Source of the DNA: Cypionkella sp.
GTDB taxonomy: Bacteria; Pseudomonadota; Alphaproteobacteria; Rhodobacterales; Rhodobacteraceae
DNA: 64,000 nt
Reading direction: 5' to 3'
Assembly (NCBI RefSeq): GCF_030652235.1
Contig: NZ_JAUSBA010000018.1
Span: 1-64,000, forward strand
Part shown: piece after piece, positions 54,307-61,468 of the stretch
How positions within the stretch are numbered: the first letter of the stretch is position 1
Layout: every line of letters begins with the position of its first letter
Notes under the pieces: model-generated
What the model saw: the letters and a program-made list of their open reading frames with translations, nothing else
Told to the model about the DNA's origin: nothing
Database searches by the model: none
Translations under genes and position numbers: made by a program

Positions 54307-54723
54307 AACAGTCTCCACTTTCAATGCTACCTGACACTCGCTTACAAAGCAATTTCCGTGCCAACTTTTGTAAAACCAACTTTCTCCTCAGATTTTCCGA
54401 AAGCTTTCTGAAAACCTGTCTTTTTGGATATGTCCAATTATACAGGCGGAGAAGAAACAGCCCCCAGATGCGGGCTACATCCCCTTGCGTTTACGCTTAG
54501 CAGTTAACTCTCCCTAAGCGTGCATATTATTTTGCATTGCATTTTGCAATTAAATGCGCCAGAAAATTGCATATTGCTACAGTACTTCCGCATGGCATCG
54601 TTTCCAATTCGAATAGGGTCGTTTCCGTACCATGAATTTGTTGCCCTAAAGGCAATCCTGGCCATTTTGTTGGCGTTTTCCAGAAAAATCTGACACCACC
54701 TGCTCAGCAATCGGAGGCGGGAA
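54307..54723. other. AT-rich control region with TTGCA repeats and an inverted repeat
   Basis: No gene is supported. It contains ACGCTTAG (54493-54500) / CTAAGCGT (54514-54521), an exact 8-bp inverted repeat, and five TTGCA/TGCAA copies between 54521 and 54577. GC content is far below the neighbours. It separates the XRE regulator from the quinone oxidoreductase gene and probably holds both promoters. Confidence 0.5.
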
Positions 54724-55698
54724 ATGCAGGTTTGGCAAGTCGCAGCTTTGGGCACCCCAGCGCATCAGGCAGAGCGTCCACTGCCTACACCCGAACCGGG
54801 ACAGGCCCGGTTGAAAGTCGCCGCCGTCGGGTTGAATTTTGCCGATCTGCTGATGGCCGAGGGCAAATATCAAGAGCACCCCACGCTGCCCTTCATCCCC
54901 GGCATGGAATTTGCCGGCACCGTTGACGCCCTGCATCCCGCCACGCCCACCACTCTGAAACCCGGCACCCGTGTTGCAGGCTTTGCCAGCCACGGCGCTT
55001 TGGCCGAATATATCACCGCCCCAGCCGCCCAACTGATCGCGCTGCCCGACAGCATGAGCTTCCAGCAAGCCGCAGGCTTCCAGATCGCCTATGGCACCTC
55101 GCACTTGGCACTTGCCCACAAAGCCAGGCTGCAACCCGGCGAAACTCTGCTGGTGTTCGGTGCTGCCGGAGGCGTCGGTCTGACGGCGGTGGAAATCGGC
55201 AAACGCATGGGGGCAAAGGTGATCGCCTGCGCGCGTGGCCCGGAAAAGCTGGCCATCGCCCGCGCTGCCGGAGCCGACATTCTCATCGACAGCGACACCC
55301 CTGATCTGAAAGCCGCGCTTAAGGCCGCCGCAAAACCTTGGGGCGGCGTCGATGTGGTCTATGACCCGGTTGGCGGCCCCGCCTTCAGTGCAGCCCTCTC
55401 GGCTTGCCGCCCCGAAGGCCGCCTGCTGACCATCGGTTTCGCCAGCGGTCAGGTGCCAGACATCCCTGCCAACCACCTGCTGGTGAAAAACCTCAGCGTG
55501 ATCGGCCTGTACTGGGGCGGCTATCTGACCTTTGCACCGCACGTGCTGACCGACAGCCTGCGCACGCTGTTCCAATGGTTCGCGGAAGGTGGCCTGCGCC
55601 CCCACATCAGCCACGAGTTGGCCTTCGCAGATTACCCCAAAGGCCTCGAGCTGCTGCGCAGCCGTCAAGCCACTGGCAAGGTTGTGATCACCCTATAA
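54724..55698 (+). CDS. NADPH:quinone oxidoreductase-family protein (zinc-free MDR)
   Basis: A 324-residue medium-chain dehydrogenase/reductase without the structural or catalytic zinc Cys residues, as in quinone oxidoreductases (QOR). LNFADLLMAEGKYQ, the coenzyme-binding LLVFGAAGGVGLTAVEIGKRMGAKVIA region and VDVVYDPVGG are typical. The ATG at 54724 follows ggaggcggga. It is convergent with a LysR gene, with a two-way stem-loop between them. Confidence 0.88.
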   Translation: MQVWQVAALGTPAHQAERPLPTPEPGQARLKVAAVGLNFADLLMAEGKYQEHPTLPFIPGMEFAGTVDALHPATPTTLKPGTRVAGFASHGALAEYITAPAAQLIALPDSMSFQQAAGFQIAYGTSHLALAHKARLQPGETLLVFGAAGGVGLTAVEIGKRMGAKVIACARGPEKLAIARAAGADILIDSDTPDLKAALKAAAKPWGGVDVVYDPVGGPAFSAALSACRPEGRLLTIGFASGQVPDIPANHLLVKNLSVIGLYWGGYLTFAPHVLTDSLRTLFQWFAEGGLRPHISHELAFADYPKGLELLRSRQATGKVVITL

Positions 55699-55709
55699 GC
55701 TCACACCCC

Positions 55710-55737
55710 GCCGCCCCGGATCAAGTCCAGGGCGGCT
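55710..55737. terminator. Two-way stem-loop between convergent genes
   Basis: GCCGCCCCGGATCAAGTCCA followed by GGGCGGC: GCCGCCC pairs with GGGCGGC, and GGA with TCC inside. It lies between the stops of the oxidoreductase (55698) and the LysR gene (55744) and could serve both. T-tracts are poor. Confidence 0.5.
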
Positions 55738-55743
55738 TGGCGC

Positions 55744-56616
55744 TCACGCCGCAGACCGGATTGCCCGCGACAGATACACCTGCCGGATCATCTCAGCCAA
55801 AGCCGACACCGCCTCGGAATGCACCGGATCAGCGACATACATATTCACCTTGATCACCGCCAATTCGGGCAAGACCCCGCCATGCGCAATCCGCTCGACA
55901 AACGGCGGCTCTGAGCCCGCCAACACGGCATGCACCGCCAAATCGGCGGAAACGGATGCCTCAATCCCCCGCGTGTCATCGCTTTCCACCGCCATCTCCC
56001 ATGGCATACCCGCCGCGTTCAACGCCGCCTGCACGCCTTGGCGGAAGATGCAGTTGTGTGCGAACGCCAGCCGCAACGGCCGCCCCTTCCACACCGCGCC
56101 GTCCGGTGCCCCCACCCAAACCAACGGCAATTCTGCCAAGGTTTGGCCATCCACCCCCACAGATTCCTCGGTGGTCAAAATCACATCGCATTCGCCACGC
56201 GCAAATTGCGCCTTCAACACCCGCGTAAACGACGACGTCAGCGACACTTTCATCTTCGGGTATTCCTTGGCAAACCGCCTAAGCACCTGCGGAATAGCCG
56301 GATAGACAATGTCATGTGGCACCCCCAGCACGATCTCGCCCTCGTGCTGATCCTGCGTCAACCGCCCGAACACCTCGTCGTTCAGTGCCAGCATCCGCCG
56401 CGCATAGCCCAAAAGCTGCTCACCCGAGGCCGTCAGCCCAACCTGCCGCGCCGAGCGGTCCAGCAACTGGGTATCCAGCATCTCCTCCAGCCGCTTGATC
56501 TGCATCGACACCGCCGATTGCGTCAGGTTCAAAAACCCCGCCGCACGGGTCACACCGCCCGCATCGGCAATCGCCACGAAAGAGCGCAATGAGGTGAGGT
56601 CGAGATTCCGAGACAT
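55744..56616 (-). CDS. LysR-family transcriptional regulator
   Basis: A 290-residue LysR-type regulator. The N-terminal winged HTH (LDLTSLRSFVAIADAGGVTR, then LTQSAVSMQIKRLEEML) is standard; residues 90-290 form the effector domain. It is divergent from a DUF1127 gene 134 bases away. The target is unknown. Confidence 0.9.
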   Translation of the reverse strand: MSRNLDLTSLRSFVAIADAGGVTRAAGFLNLTQSAVSMQIKRLEEMLDTQLLDRSARQVGLTASGEQLLGYARRMLALNDEVFGRLTQDQHEGEIVLGVPHDIVYPAIPQVLRRFAKEYPKMKVSLTSSFTRVLKAQFARGECDVILTTEESVGVDGQTLAELPLVWVGAPDGAVWKGRPLRLAFAHNCIFRQGVQAALNAAGMPWEMAVESDDTRGIEASVSADLAVHAVLAGSEPPFVERIAHGGVLPELAVIKVNMYVADPVHSEAVSALAEMIRQVYLSRAIRSAA

Positions 56617-56750
56617 ATCACAATCCTTGATGCGTTAAGTCAAAACCATTCATTTTCCTAATGTCATCGATTCAGGCATAAGGATCAAGTGCTGTGATGA
56701 AACAAACGACTCACATCACCGACGCCGATGCACCCTGAAAGGATACCACC

Positions 56751-56981
56751 ATGTTCGCCTCGCTCCACACCTCCACGTTGGCTGTCGCCCACGTGCAGTC
56801 GCGCGGCACTCTCGCTGATCTTGTCAAACGCCTGCGTTTGGCGATGACCGCCCGCCGCCAGCGCGCGCAACTGGCGCGCCTTGACGACAATATGCTGGCC
56901 GATATCGGCATCACGCCGCGCCAAGCCGCAACCGAATCTGCCCGCCCGGCATGGGATGTTCCCAGCACTTGGCTGCGCTGA
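56751..56981 (+). CDS. DUF1127 family protein
   Basis: A 76-residue protein with the C-terminal DUF1127 domain: RQRAQLARLDDNMLADIGIT followed by RRQAATESARPAW. Small Arg-rich DUF1127 proteins act in RNA metabolism and stress responses in alphaproteobacteria; in Rhodobacter one (CcaF1) is co-transcribed with CcsR small RNAs. Here no CCUCC-type small-RNA loops are visible downstream, only one very strong stem-loop. The ATG follows gaaagga. Confidence 0.9.
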   Translation: MFASLHTSTLAVAHVQSRGTLADLVKRLRLAMTARRQRAQLARLDDNMLADIGITPRQAATESARPAWDVPSTWLR

Positions 56982-57020
56982 TCAGTCTGCGTTAACCCCG
57001 GTTGATGCGAGATCTACACC

Positions 57021-57049
57021 TCAAGGATTTCCGCAGCGGAAATCCTTGA
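57021..57049 (+). terminator. Perfect 13-bp stem-loop downstream of the DUF1127 gene
   Basis: TCAAGGATTTCCG and CGGAAATCCTTGA, exact complements around a 3-base loop (CAG), 39 bases after the DUF1127 stop. No T-tract. A terminator, mRNA 3' stabiliser or small-RNA precursor is possible. Confidence 0.6.
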
Positions 57050-57134
57050 AATCGCCGCCAACAGTGCCGATATTGACAGCATTAGGCAGCGCGGACATCC
57101 GCGTATGACCTTCAGTCCATAATCGGAGGCTTCC

Positions 57135-57926
57135 ATGGCTGACTATCAGACGATCCGCCCCTCGGGCCAGACCGCCGGCGTTGGTGCGCGGAGCGCCGAC
57201 ATTGACGCAGGTTTGCGGGCACATATGAATAAAGTCTACGGGCTGATGTCCGTGGCGATGCTGATCACCGCCCTTGCCGCTTGGGCGGTCGCCGGGCTTG
57301 CTGTCACGGATGTTCCGTCGCAAGCGGTGGGACAGATTGGCGATCACACCTATCTCACCAGCTTCGGCTCGGCGATCTACATGTCGCCGCTGAAATGGGT
57401 GCTGATGTTCGCGCCGCTGGTGATGGTGTTTGCGTTTGGTGCGCTGATCCCTCGCCTGTCGGTCGCAGCAGCACAACTGTTCTTCTACGTCTTTGCCGCG
57501 GCGATGGGCATTTCGCTTAGCTCGATCCTGCTGGTGTTCACCGGCGCTTCGGTTGTGACCACGTTCCTTGTGACCGCAATCGCCTTCGCCTCGCTGTCGC
57601 TCTACGGCTACACCACCAAGAAAGACCTGTCGGCGATGGGCACGTTCCTGATGATGGGCGTGATCGGGCTGGTCGTGGCCTCGGTCATCAACATCTTCTT
57701 GGCCTCCTCGGCGCTGGCCTTCGCAATCTCGGCAATCGGTGTTTTGGTCTTCGCAGGCCTGACAGCCTATGACACCCAGACGATCAAAAACACCTACCTG
57801 CAACATGCGCAGACCGGTGACAGCGAATGGCTGGGCAAATCGGCGATCATGGGCGCGTTGAACCTGTACCTCGACTTCATCAACATGTTCATGTTCCTGC
57901 TGCAATTCTTGGGCGACCGCCGCTAA
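57135..57926 (+). CDS. Bax inhibitor-1/YccA family membrane protein
   Basis: A 263-residue protein with seven predicted helices of the BI-1/YccA family. MNKVYGLMSVAMLITALAAW at the first helix, LSSILLVFTGASVVTTFLVT in the middle and ALNLYLDFINMFMFLLQFLG at the C-terminus match. Members form proton-sensitive calcium leak channels or modulate the FtsH protease. The ATG follows aatcggaggcttcc. A strong terminator ends the gene. Confidence 0.9.
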   Translation: MADYQTIRPSGQTAGVGARSADIDAGLRAHMNKVYGLMSVAMLITALAAWAVAGLAVTDVPSQAVGQIGDHTYLTSFGSAIYMSPLKWVLMFAPLVMVFAFGALIPRLSVAAAQLFFYVFAAAMGISLSSILLVFTGASVVTTFLVTAIAFASLSLYGYTTKKDLSAMGTFLMMGVIGLVVASVINIFLASSALAFAISAIGVLVFAGLTAYDTQTIKNTYLQHAQTGDSEWLGKSAIMGALNLYLDFINMFMFLLQFLGDRR

Positions 57927-57951
57927 GCCGCAGCAACAGCGCTAAACAGTC

Positions 57952-57986
57952 AAACCCTGCCAGCGACCATCGCTGGCAGGGTTTTT
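57952..57986 (+). terminator. Rho-independent terminator of the BI-1 gene
   Basis: AAACCCTGCCAGCGA and TCGCTGGCAGGGTTT form a perfect 15-bp stem with a 3-base loop, running into TTCTTT. It lies 26 bases after the stop codon. Confidence 0.9.
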
Positions 57987-58041
57987 CTTTGTCGGAACCC
58001 CTGCCGATGCTGCGTGTTGACGTGGCACAGAAGGTCGCGAT

Positions 58042-58248
58042 ATGAGCAAACTCGATCCGACCAAGCCAGCCGCCGACACCAAGGTCACCGTGCAAGCCGC
58101 GGCGCAAAAGCACAAGATGGACGCGGCAGCGACCAAACACGCCCATAAAATCCCCGGCAACACCGAACCCAACGCTGGTGGCCAGAACCGCGAAGCCGGC
58201 GACCGCAAAGCCCGCCAAAACGACCGCGCCACCAACGGCGGCGCATAA
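58042..58248 (+). CDS. Small disordered hydrophilic protein
   Basis: A 68-residue protein rich in Ala, Lys, Asn, Asp and Gln and without Cys, Trp, Tyr or Phe: MSKLDPTKPAADTKVTVQAA at the start, then an AAQKHKMDAAATKHAHKIPG segment and a Gly/Asn/Arg/Asp tail. It is probably intrinsically disordered, which is common for stress-related proteins, but I cannot assign a family. The ATG follows agaagg at good spacing. It is in its own unit after the BI-1 terminator. Confidence 0.6.
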   Translation: MSKLDPTKPAADTKVTVQAAAQKHKMDAAATKHAHKIPGNTEPNAGGQNREAGDRKARQNDRATNGGA

Positions 58249-58323
58249 AGCTGAGCAGCAGGGCCGGGAAAATCCCCGGCCTTTCGCTTTGCGCAAACTG
58301 CCTAAAACTTATCTAAAATTTGC

Positions 58324-58396
58324 GTTGCTCTTTTGGAAATACTCGCAGGGGGAGGCGCCCTTCGCGCCGGGGGGCGGCAGCCCCCCTCTTTCAAAC
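58324..58396 (+). repeat. GTTGCTCTTTTGGAAATACTC repeat with GC hairpin
   Basis: gttgctcttttggaaatact then cgcagggggaggcgcccttc, then ggggggcggcagcccccctc. Related to the other AAATACTC elements; an inverted match of its first 21 bases lies at 59389. It sits between the small disordered-protein gene and the broken VIT gene. Confidence 0.6.
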
Positions 58397-58433
58397 GACG
58401 CGGCGGGCTTCTTCAAACCGAGCAAGCAGCCCT

Positions 58434-58879
58434 CTAAACCACCGCGCGCGCAAACACCGTGCCGACCAGTGCCGTCACTGCCATCGCTACAGCCCCCCCC
58501 AGAACGTCACCCGCGCCACCGCGCGCGCCATCGGCGCGCCGCCCGCCTTGGCGCCAATCGCGCCCAGCACAGCAAGAAAAATCAGCGACAACACCGTCAC
58601 CCACAGGCTGATCCCGGCTTCTGGCACCAGTGCCGCCGTTGCCATCGGCAAAGCCGCCCCCACCGCGAAACTTGCCGCCGAAGCCCCCGCCGCCATCGAC
58701 AGCGCTCCGGCGACCAATCCCGCCATCCCTGCCACCAGCACCTCGGCCCGACCAGAGGCCGCCGCCACCCCCATGATCAGCGAGGCGGTCGAGATGATGC
58801 CGTCATTCGCCCCCCGCACCGCCGCGCGCAGCCAGCCGACCCGCGCGACATCATGTTCTTCACAATGGTTACGTTCCAT
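58434..58879 (-). pseudogene. VIT1/CCC1-family iron/manganese transporter, internally deleted and frameshifted
   Basis: The start MERNHCEEHDVARVGWLRAA (58879) and VRGANDGIISTASLIMGVAA match VIT-family proteins. After GLVAGALSMAAG the usual cytosolic metal-binding domain of about 80-90 residues (beginning EYVSVSSQADTE in relatives) is missing, and the chain jumps to ASAASFAVGAALPMATAALV and the C-terminal helices. A run of eight C on the plus strand (58493-58500) then shifts the frame to a stop at 58487; one more G would continue as AVAMAVTALVGTVFARAVV to a stop at 58434-58436. Two independent lesions make it very likely non-functional. Confidence 0.8.
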
Positions 58880-58942
58880 CGCACCTTCACCACTTGCCCA
58901 GCACAGTCCGCTTAACGCGTGGAACCCACACCACGCATAACG

Positions 58943-58966
58943 AAAAACCGCGCCCAAAGGGCGCGG
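58943..58966 (-). terminator. Rho-independent terminator of rpmG
   Basis: On the minus strand CCGCGCCC-TTT-GGGCGCGG followed by TTTTTCG. It lies 28 bases after the rpmG stop. Confidence 0.88.
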
Positions 58967-58993
58967 CACTTCCGCACAACGAAGCGCAAGATC

Positions 58994-59161
58994 TTACTTG
59001 ATCTTGCCTTCTTTGTATTCAACGTGCTGACGTTTGACGGGGTCATACTTGTTGACCGTCATTTTCTCGGTCATGGTCCGAGCATTCTTCTTGGTCACAT
59101 AGAAGTGCCCGGTGCCAGCCGTCGAGTTCAGACGGATCTTGATCGTCGCCGGTTTGGCCAT
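58994..59161 (-). CDS. rpmG: 50S ribosomal protein L33
   Basis: A 55-residue ribosomal protein: [20 protein letters not shown], then [20 protein letters not shown] and [15 protein letters not shown], matching bacterial L33 of the zinc-free (C-minus) type, with no CxxC pairs. It is a single-gene unit with a terminator. The start at 59161 is preferred because an upstream ATG adds a long unrelated leader. Confidence 0.96.
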   Translation of the reverse strand: MAKPATIKIRLNSTAGTGHFYVTKKNARTMTEKMTVNKYDPVKRQHVEYKEGKIK

Positions 59162-59484
59162 AGTCGTCTCTCCTGCATCAAGGCAACACCGTTGCCCCGC
59201 GAAATCTCTTGAAGCCTGCCTTTTACGGATCAACGGGGCAGAGTCAACAGCCAAACCACAAGTTCGGCGATCTAGCGGTGATCTAATTGCGCGCGTGCCG
59301 CGCAAGTCTATCAGCGCTTACGCGCGGTGGGTGCTTGAGCCGGCAGTTCCGTTCGATTTCAAGCGAAGGATTTGCCGCGCGCCTAAGAATTTGAGTATTT
59401 CCAAAAGAGCAACTCAAAGCGGCTGCAAGCTTTTGGCGGTAGGGGGCAGTGTTGGAGGCAGATCTGCGAGGCACAGATCAGGTT
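59162..59484. other. Intergenic between rpmG and rnpB
   Basis: No gene is seen. It holds the rpmG promoter region, the inverted AAATACTC repeat at 59389-59415 and a minus-strand stem GATCTG...CAGATC (about 59460-59480) just beyond the 3' end of rnpB, a possible processing or termination signal. Confidence 0.5.
59389..59415 (-). repeat. Inverted copy of the GTTGCTCTTTTGGAAATACTC repeat
   Basis: Read on the minus strand, gttgctcttttggaaatact c, identical for 21 bases to the copy at 58324. It lies about 70 bases past the 3' end of rnpB. Confidence 0.6.
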
Positions 59485-59932
59485 GCGCGGATGGCCTATA
59501 AGCCGGATTTTGTCCCAGGGCCCTACCTTGCGGCGGGGCCCCATGGATGACCATTCCTCTGCCACCCGTGTTACCACGGGCAGTCAAGCTGCCAACCCGG
59601 GCCTCTGGGCTGAAAGGTCCCTGTGGTGGTCTCCGCTGTCGGTTTCGGCTTGCACCGATCCCAGTCGCGGACCTTACCACGCGAGGCCCCTATTCGGCAT
59701 TGCTCCGGGTGGGGCTTGCCATACCGTTCTTGTTACCAAGACCGTGGTGGGCTCTTACCCCACCGTTTCACCATCACCATGGACCCACCGGGCGAACCCG
59801 GCACCATGGCAGTCTTTTCTCTGTGGCGCTTTCCCTGGGGTTACCCCCGCCGGGCGTTACCCGGCACCCTTCCTTCATGGAGTCCGGACTTTCCTCGGGG
59901 TTTGCACCCCGCGGTCATCCAGCCATCCGCGC
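59485..59932 (-). ncRNA. rnpB: RNase P RNA (bacterial type A)
   Basis: The catalytic RNA that trims the 5' ends of tRNAs. Its hallmarks are on the minus strand: gaggaaagtccggactcca near the 5' end (the P4/J3-4 core, 59885-59905) and gggacaaaatccggcttat near the 3' end. The terminal helix P1 is exact: GCGCGGATGGC at the 5' end (59922-59932) pairs with GCCATCCGCGC at the 3' end (59485-59495), an 11-bp stem. Its length of about 450 bases fits alphaproteobacteria. It starts about 10 bases after the ampD stop, so its promoter must lie within ampD coding sequence unless it is co-transcribed. Confidence 0.95.
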
Positions 59933-59942
59933 GAGGGGCGGC

Positions 59943-60626
59943 TTACGCGGACCTGCCCGCGGCGTCAACCGGGAAGCGTGCCGCCAGATCGAAAGCAAGG
60001 CCCGCATCCACACGGTCGAGCGGCCCGCGCGCCATCGGTCGAAACCGCAAGCGAAAGCCTGCAAGCAGATCAGCCTCAGTTGCCTTTGGATAGCCGAACT
60101 GGCTTAGCGCGGGCAGGAAGGCCGCAACATCAGCCTCGCCAGCCTCAGGCCACACCGACAGCCCCTGCACGGCCAACCTGCGCCAATCAAACTTTGCGCC
60201 GGGATCGCGCTTGCGGCTGGGGGCCATATCCGAATGCGCAATCACCCGGTGCGCCGGAATGCCCCAGCGCTGCAGGATGCCCGCCAGCAAGACCTCCAAC
60301 GCCGCCATCTGCGGCTCGGCAAATGGCTGCCGCCCGGTGTTCGCCAATTCGATCCCGATCGAGGCCGAATTCACATCCGTCACACCAGCCCATGCGCCCG
60401 CGCCTGCGTGCCACGCACGCGACGCCTCTGGCACCAGCGCCTCAGCCATTCCGGTTTCCGAGATCAACCAATGCGCTGAAACTTCAAACGCCGGATCGCA
60501 CAGCCGCGCCCGCGCTTCAGCACAAGACGCCATAGCGGTGTAATGGAGGACGATAAGCGACGGCAAAACGCCGCCCCGCCGATCACCATAGTTGGGCGAG
60601 GGCCAAGGCGGCGTGTCTGCACGCAC
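59943..60626 (-). CDS. ampD: N-acetylmuramoyl-L-alanine amidase (AmpD-like)
   Basis: A 227-residue Amidase_2 enzyme that cuts the lactyl-amide bond in muropeptides during cell wall recycling. LIVLHYTAM (zinc His), VSAHWLISETG, ASIGIELAN (catalytic Glu region) and AHSDMAPSRKRDPGAKFDW (second His and Lys/Asp) are the expected motifs. No signal peptide, so it is cytosolic. I favour the GTG at 60626 because it follows the upstream lipoprotein stop by two bases; an ATG at 60668 lies inside that gene. The rnpB gene follows directly. Confidence 0.88.
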   Translation of the reverse strand: MRADTPPWPSPNYGDRRGGVLPSLIVLHYTAMASCAEARARLCDPAFEVSAHWLISETGMAEALVPEASRAWHAGAGAWAGVTDVNSASIGIELANTGRQPFAEPQMAALEVLLAGILQRWGIPAHRVIAHSDMAPSRKRDPGAKFDWRRLAVQGLSVWPEAGEADVAAFLPALSQFGYPKATEADLLAGFRLRFRPMARGPLDRVDAGLAFDLAARFPVDAAGRSA

Positions 60627-60628
60627 AC

Positions 60629-61432
60629 TCAATTCTGAACGGCAGCCCGGAACGGCGTCGGATCCCAAGCGCAGGCATAGCCGTCACCATCCGGGTCAAG
60701 CCCCTTGCGGTCGCGATCCGGTCCGCCCGCCGCCAGAAACGCCTCTTGCGCAAGGTCCGGCGAGGGGAACTTGCCGCAGGCCGCATTGTAGCTGGTCAAC
60801 CGTAAGCCACCACGCTTGTACATCTGCGTGCCCTTGGGGTGGTTGGTCGAAATCGCAAACTGCACGATATTCGGCGCGTCGCTGCCAGAGCGCTGCGGCA
60901 AAGCCGTCGGTTGATCGACCTGGTACTGCGCGCGGTTGCGCTCGATCCGGGCTTTGTCGCTTTGGATGGTTTCGCGCGCGCTTACCGCTTGGAAATCCTG
61001 TTCATCCGAGACCCCCGTATTGGCCGCCGAGCCGGGAATGTTCGCCATCTCCGAGGTGGTTTCCGCAATCCCCGCAGGCGCGTTGCCGCGCGGGCGATCC
61101 GCGCCGCCAATCACCGCGCCCTGCGTTTGCCCGTAAGGCTGCGCGGCAGGTGCGGCATAGGGCGAACTGGCCGCCTGCGCGCTGAGCGGCACATTGGTCG
61201 GCGTCAGCGCGGTATCGGTCGTCTTGCCCTCGGCCTTGTCAATCGCCGCCAGCGCCCCGCCCGGTGTGAAGCCAGCACTCGGGGTGAAGCCAGAACTTGG
61301 TGCCGCAGCCACCGGCGCAGGCGCGGTATAAGCATTATAATCCTGAAACCCCACGCCCGCACCCGAATCGGGGACAGCGGTTCCACACCCAGCCAGCCCA
61401 AGAGCGGCCAAAATCATCACTGCGCTACGCAT
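60629..61432 (-). CDS. Lipoprotein with C-terminal excalibur calcium-binding domain
   Basis: A 267-residue lipoprotein. The signal peptide MRSAVMILAALGLAGC ends in a lipobox with lipidated Cys16. Residues 30-190 are low-complexity, Ala/Pro/Gly-rich and probably disordered. The C-terminal 35 residues are an excalibur domain with DPDGDGYACAWDP, a DxDxDG calcium loop plus two Cys (ACGKFP, ACAW). The rest is unfamiliar. It is upstream of ampD and separated from it by two bases, so the two are likely co-transcribed. Confidence 0.85.
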   Translation of the reverse strand: MRSAVMILAALGLAGCGTAVPDSGAGVGFQDYNAYTAPAPVAAAPSSGFTPSAGFTPGGALAAIDKAEGKTTDTALTPTNVPLSAQAASSPYAAPAAQPYGQTQGAVIGGADRPRGNAPAGIAETTSEMANIPGSAANTGVSDEQDFQAVSARETIQSDKARIERNRAQYQVDQPTALPQRSGSDAPNIVQFAISTNHPKGTQMYKRGGLRLTSYNAACGKFPSPDLAQEAFLAAGGPDRDRKGLDPDGDGYACAWDPTPFRAAVQN

Positions 61433-61468
61433 CGTCTCTGCCTCGGCGGTTTATTCTGATATTGGCGC

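Noticed and set aside
54504-54755. 83-codon minus-strand frame in the XRE/QOR gap
   Set aside because: It covers the AT-rich control region and the start of the oxidoreductase gene, with no homology.
59483-60535. 350-codon plus-strand frame over rnpB and ampD
   Set aside because: It runs antisense to the RNase P RNA, whose conserved core and exact P1 helix are unmistakable.
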